A stretch of 64,000 bases of DNA from Bradyrhizobium icense (GTDB taxonomy: Bacteria > Pseudomonadota > Alphaproteobacteria > Rhizobiales > Xanthobacteraceae), in the NCBI RefSeq assembly GCF_001693385.1, contig NZ_CP016428.1, positions 2,046,001 through 2,110,000 on the forward strand, in the 5' to 3' direction. Shown one piece after another: positions 50,947 through 60,794 of this stretch. Each line of letters opens with the position of its first letter. The stretch's first letter is position 1. The translations under genes were made by a program, and so were the position numbers. The notes under the pieces are model-generated. The model was given only the letters and a program-made list of their open reading frames with translations. It made no database searches and was not told where the DNA came from.

Positions 50947-53337
50947 ATGAAGCAGCCAGTCGGTCAATCTTTTTACGTTCGCGGCTCTCTTGCGCTCCTG
51001 CTCGTGACGTTCGTCGCGGGCTGCGGATCGCCCGAAGAACGCGCGCAAAGTTACTATGAGAGCGGAATGGCTCTTATCGAAAAGAAGGACGATCTCGAGG
51101 CGCGGAAGGAGCTTCTGAAGGCGGTCAAGTACAAGAGCGACAAGGTCGAAGTCTGGCGGGCTCTCGCCGGCATCGACGAACGGACCAAGGCGACTTCGCT
51201 CTTCCTGGATCTGCGCCGCATCGTCGAACTGGATCCGAACGACCTGAACGCGCGATTGAAGCTCGCAAGAATTATGGTGGGCGGTGGAGCGGCCGAGGCC
51301 GCGCTCCGGGTCGTCGATGCCGCCAACGAAGGCGACAAGCCAAACGCGGAACTCCATGCCCTGCGCTCGATCATTCTGCTTCGCACCAACGACAATGCCG
51401 GCGCGATCCGCGAGGCGCAGCGCGCATATGAGATCGATCCGGCCAACGTCGATGCGATCTCGGTACTCGCGTCGAAAAAGGTCGCTGATGGCGAACTGGA
51501 TGGCGCACTGAAGCTTCTGGATTCGATCCCCGCTGACTCCAAGGACGACACGCGCCTCGCGTTGCAGAAAATCGACGTGTATGCACGCAAGAAGGATTTG
51601 CCAAAGGCGGAAGAACTGTTGCGCAAGCTGATTGTGCAGAATCCTCAAGAGGCCACATACCGAGCTCAGCTTCTGCAATTTCTTATCGCACAGCGAAAGT
51701 TTCCCGAGGCGGAGAAGGAGTTTCGGGCTAGGGCTGAGGCGAGCCCGACCGACAGCAAGCTCGGAATGGACCTTGTCCGCTTCCTTAGCGCCACGAAAGG
51801 AGCGGATGCCGCCAGAGCCGAACTGGAAGCGCGGATCAAGGCAGGCGGTGATGACTTTGATTACCAGATCGCATTGGTCGAGCTAAATCATCAGCAGAAC
51901 CGAACGGCCGACGCCGTACAAGCGTTGCAGAAGCTGGCAGATACGGTCGCCGCTCCCGACAGAAAACTCGCCGCTCAGGTCAAGCTCGCGGAAATCCATC
52001 TTTCCAAGGGAGAGAAGGCGGCAGCCGAGCCTTTGATCGCAGAAATCCTCGCAAAGGATCGTCGCAACGGCGGCGCGTTGCGGCTGCGGGCGGCTATGAG
52101 CATCGACAAAGGCCAGTTCGACAGTGCCATTTCCGATTTGCGCGAGGCCCTTAACGATCAGCCGAAGTCGGTTGAGCTTTTGTCGTTGCTGGCGGTTGCA
52201 TATGAGCGCAGCGGGAAAGGCGAGTTGGCCGATCGCCAGTACGCCGATGCGTTGAAATCATCCAACTCCAACCCCGATGTTGTTCTGCGATATGTCGCAT
52301 TCCTGCAGCGTAAGGGCGATGCGGCTCGCGCCGAAGAGATCTTGATGGAGGCTGCCAATCGCAATTCCAACAATCTGCAGATATGGTCGTCGCTTGGGCA
52401 AGTCAGATTGAGCCGACAGAACTGGTCGGGAGCTCTGGCGATTGCGGATGCTCTCGGCCGTGTCGATCAAGCCCGCGTGGTTGCCGACCAGATCCGCGCA
52501 GCAGCGCTTGCCGGCCAGAACAAGATCGAGGAGAGTATCGCAGCACTGGAGTCTGCGCATAAAGCGGCGCCCGATGCGCCGCAGCCGGCGCTGGCACTTG
52601 CCTCGGCCTATGTGAAGCAGGGTAAGCCAGATAAGGCTTCGGCACTGTTGCAGACGATAAGCAACAAGTTCCCGGCCAATGCTCAGCTCCTCGTGTTTCT
52701 CGGCCAGGCCAAACTGGCGGAAAAAAAGAACGATGAGGCGCTGCAGAGCTTCAGGAAGGCAGTCGAGCAACAGCCGAGAGAGCCGGCGGGATACACGGCG
52801 TTGAGCGAGTTCTATGTTCAAAGCAAGGACTACGATGCGGCCGAAAAGGTGCTCAAGACCGGACTTGCGGAGTTGCCCGGCAATGTAGCTTTCCGTCTCG
52901 CCCTTGCGGGATTGCAGATCCAGCGCGGGAATAATGACGCTGCAATAGCTCAGTACGAAGCGATTGTTCAGGACCAGCCGAATTCGATGGTTGCCGTCAA
53001 CAATCTCGTCAGCCTGCTATTGGACAATCGGAGCGACAAGCCGAGTCTCGATCGTGCCGTCGAGCTTTCGGAAAAGCTGAAGGGTTCCAAGGTACCGCAG
53101 TTTCAGGATACGTGGGGATGGGCCCAGTACAAGCGTGGCGATTTCAAGGGAGCGGTCGCGACCCTCGAGACGGCTGTGGTGGCAATGCCGAACCTTGCGG
53201 CGGCCCACTATCACCTCGGTATGAGCTACGCGGCGGCGGGGCAAACTGAAAAGGCGGCTGAGCAGTTCAAGACCGCATTTTCCCTCGAGCCGGACGGGAC
53301 ACCGCTCAAGGAAAATATCCGTTCTGCGATGAAATGA
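50947..53337 (+). CDS. prsT: PrsT-type TPR-repeat lipoprotein (PEP-CTERM/EPS system)
   Basis: 796 aa from ATG 50947. Lipobox FVAGC (Cys 26). Almost the whole mature protein is TPR repeats (about 17-20 helices pairs), for example AIREAQRAYEIDPANVDAIS and AAEQFKTAFSLEPDGTPLK. It is the large TPR lipoprotein regularly found with exosortase and EPS genes. It is periplasmic, anchored to a membrane, and probably scaffolds the export machinery like AlgK/PelB. It converges on the beta-barrel gene with only eight bases between stops. Confidence 0.88.
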   Translation: MKQPVGQSFYVRGSLALLLVTFVAGCGSPEERAQSYYESGMALIEKKDDLEARKELLKAVKYKSDKVEVWRALAGIDERTKATSLFLDLRRIVELDPNDLNARLKLARIMVGGGAAEAALRVVDAANEGDKPNAELHALRSIILLRTNDNAGAIREAQRAYEIDPANVDAISVLASKKVADGELDGALKLLDSIPADSKDDTRLALQKIDVYARKKDLPKAEELLRKLIVQNPQEATYRAQLLQFLIAQRKFPEAEKEFRARAEASPTDSKLGMDLVRFLSATKGADAARAELEARIKAGGDDFDYQIALVELNHQQNRTADAVQALQKLADTVAAPDRKLAAQVKLAEIHLSKGEKAAAEPLIAEILAKDRRNGGALRLRAAMSIDKGQFDSAISDLREALNDQPKSVELLSLLAVAYERSGKGELADRQYADALKSSNSNPDVVLRYVAFLQRKGDAARAEEILMEAANRNSNNLQIWSSLGQVRLSRQNWSGALAIADALGRVDQARVVADQIRAAALAGQNKIEESIAALESAHKAAPDAPQPALALASAYVKQGKPDKASALLQTISNKFPANAQLLVFLGQAKLAEKKNDEALQSFRKAVEQQPREPAGYTALSEFYVQSKDYDAAEKVLKTGLAELPGNVAFRLALAGLQIQRGNNDAAIAQYEAIVQDQPNSMVAVNNLVSLLLDNRSDKPSLDRAVELSEKLKGSKVPQFQDTWGWAQYKRGDFKGAVATLETAVVAMPNLAAAHYHLGMSYAAAGQTEKAAEQFKTAFSLEPDGTPLKENIRSAMK

Positions 53338-53345
53338 AACACGGA

Positions 53346-54587
53346 CTAATTGCCGGACGGCAGCACAGTCCAGTTGTGCGTCACGACGAACATGAGACTG
53401 TGGGAGTCTGCGGGGCCCGTGCCGGAAACCGTTGGCGTACCGGTAATAGGATCGAAAATGGCGGTACCGGTGCTGGCGAACCGATGCAGGTATCGGTAGG
53501 TGAGCGACGTCCCCCATTCCCGGGTCAGATTGTAGCTGTAGGTCGCCGACGCTGAAGCATAATCCGTCGTTGTGGTCGCGATCTGCCGATTCCCGCTCGC
53601 TGAAAGCGTGAGGGTAGATCGTGAATTGATGCTGTGGCTCAGCGATGCCGAGATTGAATCCCGCTTGAACAGAGAGCCGACAACGCTCGGTCCAACCGAC
53701 TGGCTGGCGATGACGGACAAGGTCGTGCTCTTCAGCATTCGATAGGTGAGGACAGCGTCGCCGATCCAGTCGAGCACCGAACTCGATACGGGTGTGGCCG
53801 ACGTCGTGCCCCCGAATGCAGAACTCGAGACTCCTCGATCGGTCACCAGATAGGCGACGCCGGCGTTGGCGCGAAAGGAAAGCACCGCCGACAACGTGGC
53901 GTCGAACCCGGCCTGATCACGAAAAATCTGAACCTGGGTGTTGAATGCGTTGTCATATTCGAGCAGTTCATACTCGGAGGACAGGTTGATCGCCGTGACC
54001 GAACTTAGCGAGCGACGCCAATTGCCGCGCGCAAGTGTATCGGTAAAGGGCGTGCCGCCTCCGCTCGACGGCTGGTAACTCGTGCGCGAGGACGTGGCGA
54101 ACAGAGACACTGTGTCGAGTGCGGTGATCGAACGGTCGATTCCGCCGGTTGCCGTAAGCCGATCGATAAAGCCTGAGGTCGGAACGGAGACGCCGAGATC
54201 GTTCAGCAGCGCGAGAGCAGTACTCTGTTGTCTCCAGCTTGCCTCGACATACTCCCGGTCGAATCTGGTCTTTTCCTGAACCTCGTAGCGCGCCTTGAAT
54301 CCATAGTTCAGGAATTCCGACGCAGTTCCGACAACGCCCGGGCCCCAATACTTCTTGTAGCTGCCGTCGCCGGAGAAATTGAACTTGGATGTTGGAGTAC
54401 GCGCTTGTGCGTCGGCACTGAGCGTCGTGTAGGAGCCCACCGATCCCGCGGGGGAACTACGCAAGAACTGGTTGCTGTTCAGTTCGACGGTTTCGGTCTC
54501 GCTGGCCTTTATCGACCAATCGAACGCAAATGCCACGGACGGCGCCATGCCAAAGCACACCGAGACTGCTATGGCAGCTCTCTTCAC
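53346..54587 (-). CDS. outer-membrane beta-barrel protein (PEP-CTERM/EPS-associated type)
   Basis: 413 aa, GTG start with GAGAAG four bases before it. Signal peptide about 1-21 (ending AFA). The rest is an alternating beta-strand pattern rich in Ser/Thr/Tyr, with aromatic strand ends such as SATYSYNLTREWGTSLTYRY and a terminal strand LMFVVTHNWTVL. It fits the beta-barrel family (TIGR03016-like) that accompanies exosortase EPS clusters. It probably forms the outer-membrane exit or anchor. It follows the Wza-like gene by 31 bases. Confidence 0.8.
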   Translation of the reverse strand: MKRAAIAVSVCFGMAPSVAFAFDWSIKASETETVELNSNQFLRSSPAGSVGSYTTLSADAQARTPTSKFNFSGDGSYKKYWGPGVVGTASEFLNYGFKARYEVQEKTRFDREYVEASWRQQSTALALLNDLGVSVPTSGFIDRLTATGGIDRSITALDTVSLFATSSRTSYQPSSGGGTPFTDTLARGNWRRSLSSVTAINLSSEYELLEYDNAFNTQVQIFRDQAGFDATLSAVLSFRANAGVAYLVTDRGVSSSAFGGTTSATPVSSSVLDWIGDAVLTYRMLKSTTLSVIASQSVGPSVVGSLFKRDSISASLSHSINSRSTLTLSASGNRQIATTTTDYASASATYSYNLTREWGTSLTYRYLHRFASTGTAIFDPITGTPTVSGTGPADSHSLMFVVTHNWTVLPSGN

Positions 54588-54618
54588 GTTGCTTCTCGCC
54601 CCCGCCGTGCGTCAGACC

Positions 54619-55203
54619 TCACTCAAACAAGCGCCGTTCCGGAACCATGATGACGTCGCCGGCTCGCAAGGTGATGTTACCTTCCAAATCGTCACCAGCC
54701 TCATAAGCCCGGTAGTTAAACATGAAAATTGTTTCATCGCCTCCGGGGCCCTTGCGTCGTACCTGGATACGATTTTTCGCAGCAAAAGGGCCGATGCCGC
54801 CGGCAAGGGCAATAGCCTGCATCAGGGTCGTCTTCTGCCTGACGACATAGGAGCCTGGCTTGATGATCTCACCGGTGATGAAGATCTTCGGCTTCAGATC
54901 GTCCTCGGGGATCTCCTTGGGCGCGCTCACGACGGCAACCGTGACGTCGAGATTCTCGTCCTTGTAGTTGTTCTTCAGCTTGTTCTTGAGAATGTTTTCG
55001 AGCGCCAATGGTGTGAGCCCGCGCGCCCGGATATGACCGGCAAGGGGAAACGCGATTTCACCGGAAGGGTCGACGACAACCGTCCGGTCGAGCTTCGGGT
55101 CTTGCAGGACCGTAATGCTTAAGCTGTCGCCCGATTTCAGGGCCTGCGCTTCCGCCCCGGAGGTCAGGAAGGCAACACACAGCAGTGCCAGCAAGATTCG
55201 CAT
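54619..55203 (-). CDS. Wza-like polysaccharide export protein
   Basis: 194 aa from ATG 55203, with AGGGGA six bases upstream. Sec signal (about 1-19). The Poly_export domain has LKSGDSLSITVLQDPKLDRT then VVDPSGEIAFPLAGHIRARG. A SLBB-type part follows (FITGEIIKPGSYVV and LRAGDVIMVPE). There is no lipobox Cys, so it is smaller and soluble compared with Wza. It would link the inner-membrane chain-length complex to the outer membrane. Confidence 0.9.
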   Translation of the reverse strand: MRILLALLCVAFLTSGAEAQALKSGDSLSITVLQDPKLDRTVVVDPSGEIAFPLAGHIRARGLTPLALENILKNKLKNNYKDENLDVTVAVVSAPKEIPEDDLKPKIFITGEIIKPGSYVVRQKTTLMQAIALAGGIGPFAAKNRIQVRRKGPGGDETIFMFNYRAYEAGDDLEGNITLRAGDVIMVPERRLFE

Positions 55204-55326
55204 GTCATTTCCCCTAACCGTCGGCAAAAAGCCCGCAAACAAAGACATTTGGGCCGACGCGCGGGGGATTCTCCCGAAACACGCAGCCATTATTTAGCCA
55301 TGGGGAAGTTAATAGAATACAATAAC

Positions 55327-56163
55327 TTAGGGAACCCGCGAGAACTTTTTTACCGGAAAAATGCTGTACTGTTGCTTGTCTGCAATAACGTCCCGGACAA
55401 TGTGATCCGAAATGACCCGCTGGTCGTTGGCAAAGCCATAGACGAGCGCCGTGTCACATAGGACATTGATCATTCGGGGTATTCCGCCGCTCGCGGACGC
55501 GATCAGCGAACAGGCCTCCTGGCTGAAGAGCGGCCGGCGGGCACCCACCGCCTGGAGCCGAAAGGCGATGTAATTGGCGACCTCCCGGTCATCGAGGGGG
55601 CGCAGGTGAAAGTCGGAGGAGATCCGCTGGGCGAATTGATGCAACTTGGGCGCCAGTAGCAGGTCGCGGAGCTGAGGTTGGCCCACCAGAATCAGCTGCA
55701 AGATCTGAAACTTGTCCGCGTTAATATTGGAGATCATGCGCAAGTGTTCGAGCGCCTCCGGCTCGAGGTTCTGCGCCTCATCGATGATCAATATGGTTCT
55801 TCTTCCATTGGCGAATTGACCATACAGAAAATCCTGTAATTTCTTGAAAAGATTGGGATAATCTCCATCGAACGGTTGCCCGAGCGACATCAGGATCCAT
55901 TGCAGCAATTCCTGCCGGCCTTGTGGGGAATTCGAGATCAGGCCAATGGTGATTGCCGGGTTGACCTTCTTGAGCAGATGCCGGACCAGGGTCGTCTTGC
56001 CGGAACCTATTTCACCGGTGATCACGGTGAAGCCGGCGTTATTCATGACGCCGAACTCCAGCATCGTGAACGCCATGGAATGCATTTTGCCCCAGTAGAT
56101 CAGGTCAGGGTCGGGGAGAATCGAAAAGGGTTTCTCCCGTAGCTGATAAAATGCCTCGTACAT
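55327..56163 (-). CDS. ExeA-like AAA ATPase of the exosortase/EPS system
   Basis: 278 aa; AAGGAAG six bases before the ATG. MYEAFYQLREKPFSILPDPD is the start typical of PEP-CTERM-associated ATPases (TIGR03015-like). Walker A is GEIGSGKTT (Lys 56), Walker B ILIIDEAQNL (about 120-129), followed by sensor-type QLILVGQPQLRDLL. It lacks the C-terminal periplasmic domain of ExeA. It is divergent from the chain-length gene across 265 bases. Confidence 0.9.
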   Translation of the reverse strand: MYEAFYQLREKPFSILPDPDLIYWGKMHSMAFTMLEFGVMNNAGFTVITGEIGSGKTTLVRHLLKKVNPAITIGLISNSPQGRQELLQWILMSLGQPFDGDYPNLFKKLQDFLYGQFANGRRTILIIDEAQNLEPEALEHLRMISNINADKFQILQLILVGQPQLRDLLLAPKLHQFAQRISSDFHLRPLDDREVANYIAFRLQAVGARRPLFSQEACSLIASASGGIPRMINVLCDTALVYGFANDQRVISDHIVRDVIADKQQYSIFPVKKFSRVP

Positions 56164-56428
56164 TGAACTTCCTTAGCCCGGCTACAGACCCTTATAGCGT
56201 AGTTTGAAGAATTACCCGCCCGACGGGACCTATTTCTCTGATCTACGTAAATTCGCAAAGCGGTGGCCGATGGAACCATTAAGATTGAAATTTAAAAGTC
56301 CTGTTGCTGAACAACTATTCATTAAATCCCTGCAAGATCGATGCTAAGATCGCGTGTCGGAGCGATCCGCCGATCATTCCGCGGCACTGTTAACCTTGCA
56401 GGCGCGCAAATAGACGCTCGGACGAGAC
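56164..56428. promoter_or_regulatory. divergent promoter region (ATPase versus chain-length gene)
   Basis: 265 bases separate two divergently read EPS operons. The central part is AT-rich (around 56270-56330). I looked for a sigma-54 site because PEP-CTERM systems in some bacteria use one. GGCAC at about 56391 is followed by TTGC with the wrong spacing, so it is not called. Confidence 0.3.
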
Positions 56429-57772
56429 ATGCTGCAGAAAGTTGAATTTGAGGACGATTTCCAGCCGCTGCAAGAGGACCGCAGTCACCTGTTGCAGCCC
56501 ACTTTTTACTGGGAACTGTTCAAACGGCGGTGGGTCTATTTTGTACTGCCATTCGTCACGATCCTTGCCGCCGGCGCCGCGGTAGCGCTGCTGTGGCCAC
56601 CGACCTATGTCTCCGAAGGACGAATACTCGTTCAATCGCAGCAGATTCCATCCGAACTGGTCCGGCCTACGGTTACCAGCGCCGCGCAGGAGCGAATCCA
56701 GGCCATTCAACAGCGAACGATGACGCGAGACAATCTCATCGCGATCGCCGACAAATTCAAACTATTCCCGGACAAGCGCACGTTGATGTCGCCGACCGAA
56801 CTCGTCGCGGAGGTCAAGAAACACACGAAAATCGCGCCGGTCGACCTTCAATTGGACTTCAAGCAGCGGACGCGCGCTGCGATGGAAAACCCCACGATCG
56901 TTTTCTCGGTCGGATTCGAATACGGCAATGCTACAGTGGCTGCGCAGGTAGCCAACGAGTTGATGACGCGGATCCTGAACGAGGATCTTCGGGATCGGAC
57001 CAGCCGCGCCACCGACACCACGAAGTTTCTGGCGCGAGAGGTGCAGAGACTTCAGGCGGAGAACAATGCGCTCGATGCCAAGATCGCTCAGTTGCGGCTC
57101 ACGCAAGGCAAGCCGGCGTCTGGCGGCTCCGAGCAGCCGACAACGCTTACACAGCTTAAGGCCGAATTGATCCAGAAGGGCGCGCTGTATTCAGAACGGC
57201 ACCCCGCGATCCAATCCCTGAAGAAGCAGATCGAAGCCTTGGAAAAGGTGGCTGCTGCGCCGGCGCCCACCAACGACGCTGCAACGGTGGCCAGCCTCGA
57301 GGCCTTGGTCGCCCAACAGGAGAGCTTGCAGAAAAATCTCGATGCTGCCTCGGCAAAATTGGCCGCCGCACGGCTCGGCGAGAACCTCGAAAAGGACCAG
57401 CAGTCCGAGAAGCTCGAAATCATCGAGCAGCCCACGGCGCCGCAAGAGCCGATCAAGCCCAATCGGCTGAAGGTCCTTGCCATGGCGTTCGCGGCGGCGC
57501 TTTTTGGCGGAGCGGGGTTGGCGTTTCTGGTCGAAATCCTGGACAAGGGAATCCGCAGAAGCAATGAGCTCCTGTCGGTGGTCGATGGCCAGTTGATCAT
57601 TTCAATTCCCTACATCACGACGGCGGCCGAGTTGCGTGCGCAGCGGCGGCGGATATTTGCTTTTCTAGGGGTGTTTGCGCTGGTTGTGATCGGACTGTTG
57701 ATTGTTGCGTACCTCTTCCTTCCGCCCCTTGATCTCTTGATTGCCAAGGCCAGGGTCGGGCTGTTTCGATAA
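56429..57772 (+). CDS. Wzz-like chain-length determinant
   Basis: 447 aa. An N-terminal helix (about 35-55), a periplasmic Wzz domain and long coiled coil (about 55-340; DTTKFLAREVQRLQAENNAL), a Pro-containing second helix near 347-367 (RLKVLAMAFAAALFGGAG), and a third C-terminal helix (about 410-433). The three-helix layout is that of exosortase-linked chain-length proteins and not of classical two-helix Wzz. It regulates EPS length with the BY-kinase that follows 16 bases later. Confidence 0.88.
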   Translation: MLQKVEFEDDFQPLQEDRSHLLQPTFYWELFKRRWVYFVLPFVTILAAGAAVALLWPPTYVSEGRILVQSQQIPSELVRPTVTSAAQERIQAIQQRTMTRDNLIAIADKFKLFPDKRTLMSPTELVAEVKKHTKIAPVDLQLDFKQRTRAAMENPTIVFSVGFEYGNATVAAQVANELMTRILNEDLRDRTSRATDTTKFLAREVQRLQAENNALDAKIAQLRLTQGKPASGGSEQPTTLTQLKAELIQKGALYSERHPAIQSLKKQIEALEKVAAAPAPTNDAATVASLEALVAQQESLQKNLDAASAKLAAARLGENLEKDQQSEKLEIIEQPTAPQEPIKPNRLKVLAMAFAAALFGGAGLAFLVEILDKGIRRSNELLSVVDGQLIISIPYITTAAELRAQRRRIFAFLGVFALVVIGLLIVAYLFLPPLDLLIAKARVGLFR

Positions 57773-57788
57773 TTTGCGGAGTCACGTG

Positions 57789-58604
57789 GTGGATTCAATA
57801 AAGCAGGCTGTCGAACTCGCGCGCGCTGCAGAGGTAGTACACCGTCCGGGAGTCTTGAGCGGATCTGCCCTTGCGGCTAACGGACCGCTGCAGCGCTCCG
57901 CCGAGTCGCCGATTAACGAGGTGCGTCTTCGGGCCGATCATCTCGAAGCCAACCGAATCGTGGCATATGGCACTTCCGGTCCGAACGGCCGCTACTACGA
58001 CATGCTGCGCACCCAGGTGCTGCAGGAGATGGACAAGAAGAGCTGGCAGTTCCTGGCTGTGACCTCGCCGACCGCCGGGTGCGGAAAGACGGTGACGGCC
58101 TGCAATCTTGCTCTGAGCATTTCCCGCCTGCCGGAACGATCGGTGCTGCTGGTCGATCTCGATTTGCGCCGGCCAGCGGTTGGAAATTATCTGGGTATAG
58201 ACGGCAATGGCGGTGTTCTCGATGTCCTGGAAGGACGCACGCCGCTTTCTTCGGCGGTTCTGCAGGCAAGCATCGGTCCCAACAACATGCTGGTGCTGCC
58301 CGGATCGGTCTCGTCGAATTCTTCCGAGTGGATGGCTTCGCAGACGATGGGGGCGCTGCTGCAGACCATCAAGCGGGATTTCCGGTCACGTATCGTCATC
58401 TTCGATCTTCCGCCGATGCTGCTCGGCGATGATGTGATTTCGATCCTGCCTCGAATGGATGCGGCGTTGCTCGTTGCGGGGGTTGGAAGCACGACGGTTT
58501 CTGACATCAAGGAATGCCAGCGGCATTTGCGACGGACGACAGTTGTCCGTGTAGTTGTGAACAAGTCAACCGAGGCGGCTGGTTCGTACTACGGCTACTA
58601 TTGA
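57789..58604 (+). CDS. BY-kinase (CpsD/CapB-like tyrosine autokinase)
   Basis: 271 aa from GTG 57789, with GGAG about eight bases before it (GTG 57786 also possible). Walker A SPTAGCGKT (Lys about 100), Walker A' LLVDLDLRRP and Walker B FDLPPM are present. The C-terminus ends SYYGYY, a Tyr cluster of the kind these kinases autophosphorylate. It acts with the chain-length protein at 56429 to control polymerisation and export. Its N-terminal 50 residues are a linker without domain. Confidence 0.9.
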   Translation: MDSIKQAVELARAAEVVHRPGVLSGSALAANGPLQRSAESPINEVRLRADHLEANRIVAYGTSGPNGRYYDMLRTQVLQEMDKKSWQFLAVTSPTAGCGKTVTACNLALSISRLPERSVLLVDLDLRRPAVGNYLGIDGNGGVLDVLEGRTPLSSAVLQASIGPNNMLVLPGSVSSNSSEWMASQTMGALLQTIKRDFRSRIVIFDLPPMLLGDDVISILPRMDAALLVAGVGSTTVSDIKECQRHLRRTTVVRVVVNKSTEAAGSYYGYY

Positions 58605-58663
58605 TTTCAATCCGCCCGCGATTCCTAACGGCGTGAGGATCGATTGCGCGTCTTCCGAAATGA

Positions 58664-59611
58664 CTATTGTTGTCGTTCACTCAGGAACGCCTGATAGGCG
58701 AGCCGGATGCCGTCGTCGAGCTTCGTGCCGGCGCGCCAGCCGAGTTTTGCCAGCCGGCTGACGTCGAGCAGTTTTCGCGGCGTGCCGTCCGGGCGCGAAG
58801 CATCAAAACCGATCTCGCCGCGATAGCCGACGGTCGCCGCGACCACGCGGGCGAATTCGGCGATCGTGATGTCCTCGCCGGTGCCGATGTTGACCAATTC
58901 GCTATCTGAATAGGTCTTCATCAAATGGATGCAGGCATCCGCGAGGTCGTCGACATAGAGAAATTCGCGCCGCGGCGTGCCGGTGCCCCAGACCGCGACC
59001 TCTTTGGCGCCGGAGACCTTCGCTTCATGGAAGCGGCGGATCAGGGCGGCGACGACGTGGCTGTATTCGGGATGATAATTGTCGCCGCGGCCGTACAGAT
59101 TGGTCGGCATCACGTTGATGAAGTCGGCGCCGTACTGGCTGCGATAGGCCTCCACCATCTTGATCCCGGCGATCTTGGCAATCGCATAGGGCTCGTTGGT
59201 CGGCTCCAGCGGCCCCGTCAGCATCGAGTCCTCGCGCAGCGGCTGCGGCGCCAGTTTGGGATAAATGCAGGACGAGCCTAAGAACATCAGCTTCTCGGCG
59301 CCGTGGACATGCGCCGCATGGATCACGTTGGAAGCGATCGCCAGATTGTCGTAGAGGAATTCGGCGCGCAGCGTGTTGTTGGCGACGATGCCGCCGACCT
59401 TGGCGGCGGCCAGAAACACCGCCTGCGGGCGCCGGGCGGCAAACCAGCGGTTGACCGCGGCCTGATCGCGCAGGTCGACCTCGTTGCGGGGCGTCGTCAG
59501 CAGTTCGACGTGTTCCGCCGCCAGCCGGCGCACCAGCGCGGCGCCGACCATGCCGCGGTGGCCGGCGACGTAGACCGTCTTGCCCTTCAGCTCAAACGGC
59601 AGGCTTGCCAT
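58664..59611 (-). CDS. fcl: GDP-L-fucose synthase
   Basis: 315 aa from ATG 59611, which overlaps the end of gmd by 20 bases. It makes GDP-L-fucose from GDP-4-keto-6-deoxymannose. [18 protein letters not shown] binds [28 protein letters not shown] and [10 protein letters not shown] with Tyr and Lys are the GDP-fucose synthase signature, followed by [14 protein letters not shown]. It forms an operon with gmd. Confidence 0.95.
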   Translation of the reverse strand: MASLPFELKGKTVYVAGHRGMVGAALVRRLAAEHVELLTTPRNEVDLRDQAAVNRWFAARRPQAVFLAAAKVGGIVANNTLRAEFLYDNLAIASNVIHAAHVHGAEKLMFLGSSCIYPKLAPQPLREDSMLTGPLEPTNEPYAIAKIAGIKMVEAYRSQYGADFINVMPTNLYGRGDNYHPEYSHVVAALIRRFHEAKVSGAKEVAVWGTGTPRREFLYVDDLADACIHLMKTYSDSELVNIGTGEDITIAEFARVVAATVGYRGEIGFDASRPDGTPRKLLDVSRLAKLGWRAGTKLDDGIRLAYQAFLSERQQ

Positions 59612-60677
59612 TGGCGACCTCCCGCCGCGCATCATCGAGATCGTTCGCGACCATTTCCTTGACGATCTGGGCGAACGACGTCTTCGGCTTCCAGCCCAGT
59701 TTCTGCCGCGCCTTGCTGGCATCGCCGACCAGAAGATCGACTTCGGTCGGCCGGAAATAGACGGGATCGATGCGGACCACGGTCTTGCCGGATTTGGCGT
59801 CGACGCCGGTTTCGTCGACGCCCTGGCCGCGCCACTCGATGCGGCGGCTAACTTCGGCGAACGCCAGCTCGACGAACTCGCGCACCGAGCGGGTCTCGCC
59901 GGTCGCCAGCACGAAATCGTCGGGTGCGTCCGCCTGCAGGATCTTGTGCATGCCCTCGATATAATCCCGTGCATGGCCCCAGTCGCGCTTGGCTTCGAGG
60001 TTGCCGAGATAGAGCACCTCTTCCAGGCCGGTCTCGATGCGGGCGACGCTGCGGGTGATCTTGCGGGTGACGAAGGTCTCGCCGCGGATCGGGCTCTCAT
60101 GGTTGAACAGGATGCCGTTACTGGCAAACATGCCGTAGGCCTCGCGGTAATTGACCGTGATCCAGTAGCCGTACAGCTTGGCGACGCCGTAAGGCGAGCG
60201 CGGGTAGAACGGCGTGGTCTCCTTCTGCGGCACCTCCTGCACCAGGCCATAGAGTTCGGAGGTCGAGGCCTGATAGAACCGCGTCTCGTTCTCCATGCCG
60301 AGAATCCGGATCGCTTCCAAAAGCCGCAGCACGCCGATGGCATCGGCATTGGCGGTATATTCCGGGCTTTCGAAGCTGACGCCGACATGGCTCTGGGCGG
60401 CGAGGTTGTAGATCTCGGTCGGCCTGATCTGCTGCATCAGCCGGATCAGGTTGGTCGAGTCGGTCATGTCGCCGTAATGCAGCAGGAACGGCACGTTGCG
60501 GGCATGCGGGTCCTGGTAGAGGTGATCGATCCGCGCCGTGTTGAACGAGGAAGACCGCCGCTTGATGCCGTGGACCTCATAGCCGAGGCCGAGCAGATAT
60601 TCGGCCAGGTAGGCGCCGTCCTGCCCGGTGACGCCGGTAATCAGCGCCACGCGCTGTTTTGAATGTTCAACTGTCAT
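59592..60677 (-). CDS. gmd: GDP-mannose 4,6-dehydratase
   Basis: 361 aa; ATG 60677 has GGAG six bases upstream. [38 protein letters not shown], and [19 protein letters not shown] (catalytic Tyr and Lys) are all the Gmd family. [20 protein letters not shown] is also diagnostic. It makes GDP-4-keto-6-deoxymannose for the neighbouring fcl product. Cytoplasmic. Confidence 0.97.
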   Translation of the reverse strand: MTVEHSKQRVALITGVTGQDGAYLAEYLLGLGYEVHGIKRRSSSFNTARIDHLYQDPHARNVPFLLHYGDMTDSTNLIRLMQQIRPTEIYNLAAQSHVGVSFESPEYTANADAIGVLRLLEAIRILGMENETRFYQASTSELYGLVQEVPQKETTPFYPRSPYGVAKLYGYWITVNYREAYGMFASNGILFNHESPIRGETFVTRKITRSVARIETGLEEVLYLGNLEAKRDWGHARDYIEGMHKILQADAPDDFVLATGETRSVREFVELAFAEVSRRIEWRGQGVDETGVDAKSGKTVVRIDPVYFRPTEVDLLVGDASKARQKLGWKPKTSFAQIVKEMVANDLDDARREVANGKPAV

Positions 60678-60794
60678 GCTTGCTCCAATACTGCTTCGAG
60701 CGCGCCAGGGCGCCAAATTTATCAATGCCGAGGTCGTGATTTGCTTCAACGCGCGAGCAATCGACCGACAGGACCAAGGGGCTAATGAGAGCTA

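Noticed and set aside
56380-56410. Sigma-54 promoter before the chain-length gene (GGCAC ... TTGC)
   Set aside because: The GG to GC distance is three bases longer than the -24/-12 spacing allows.
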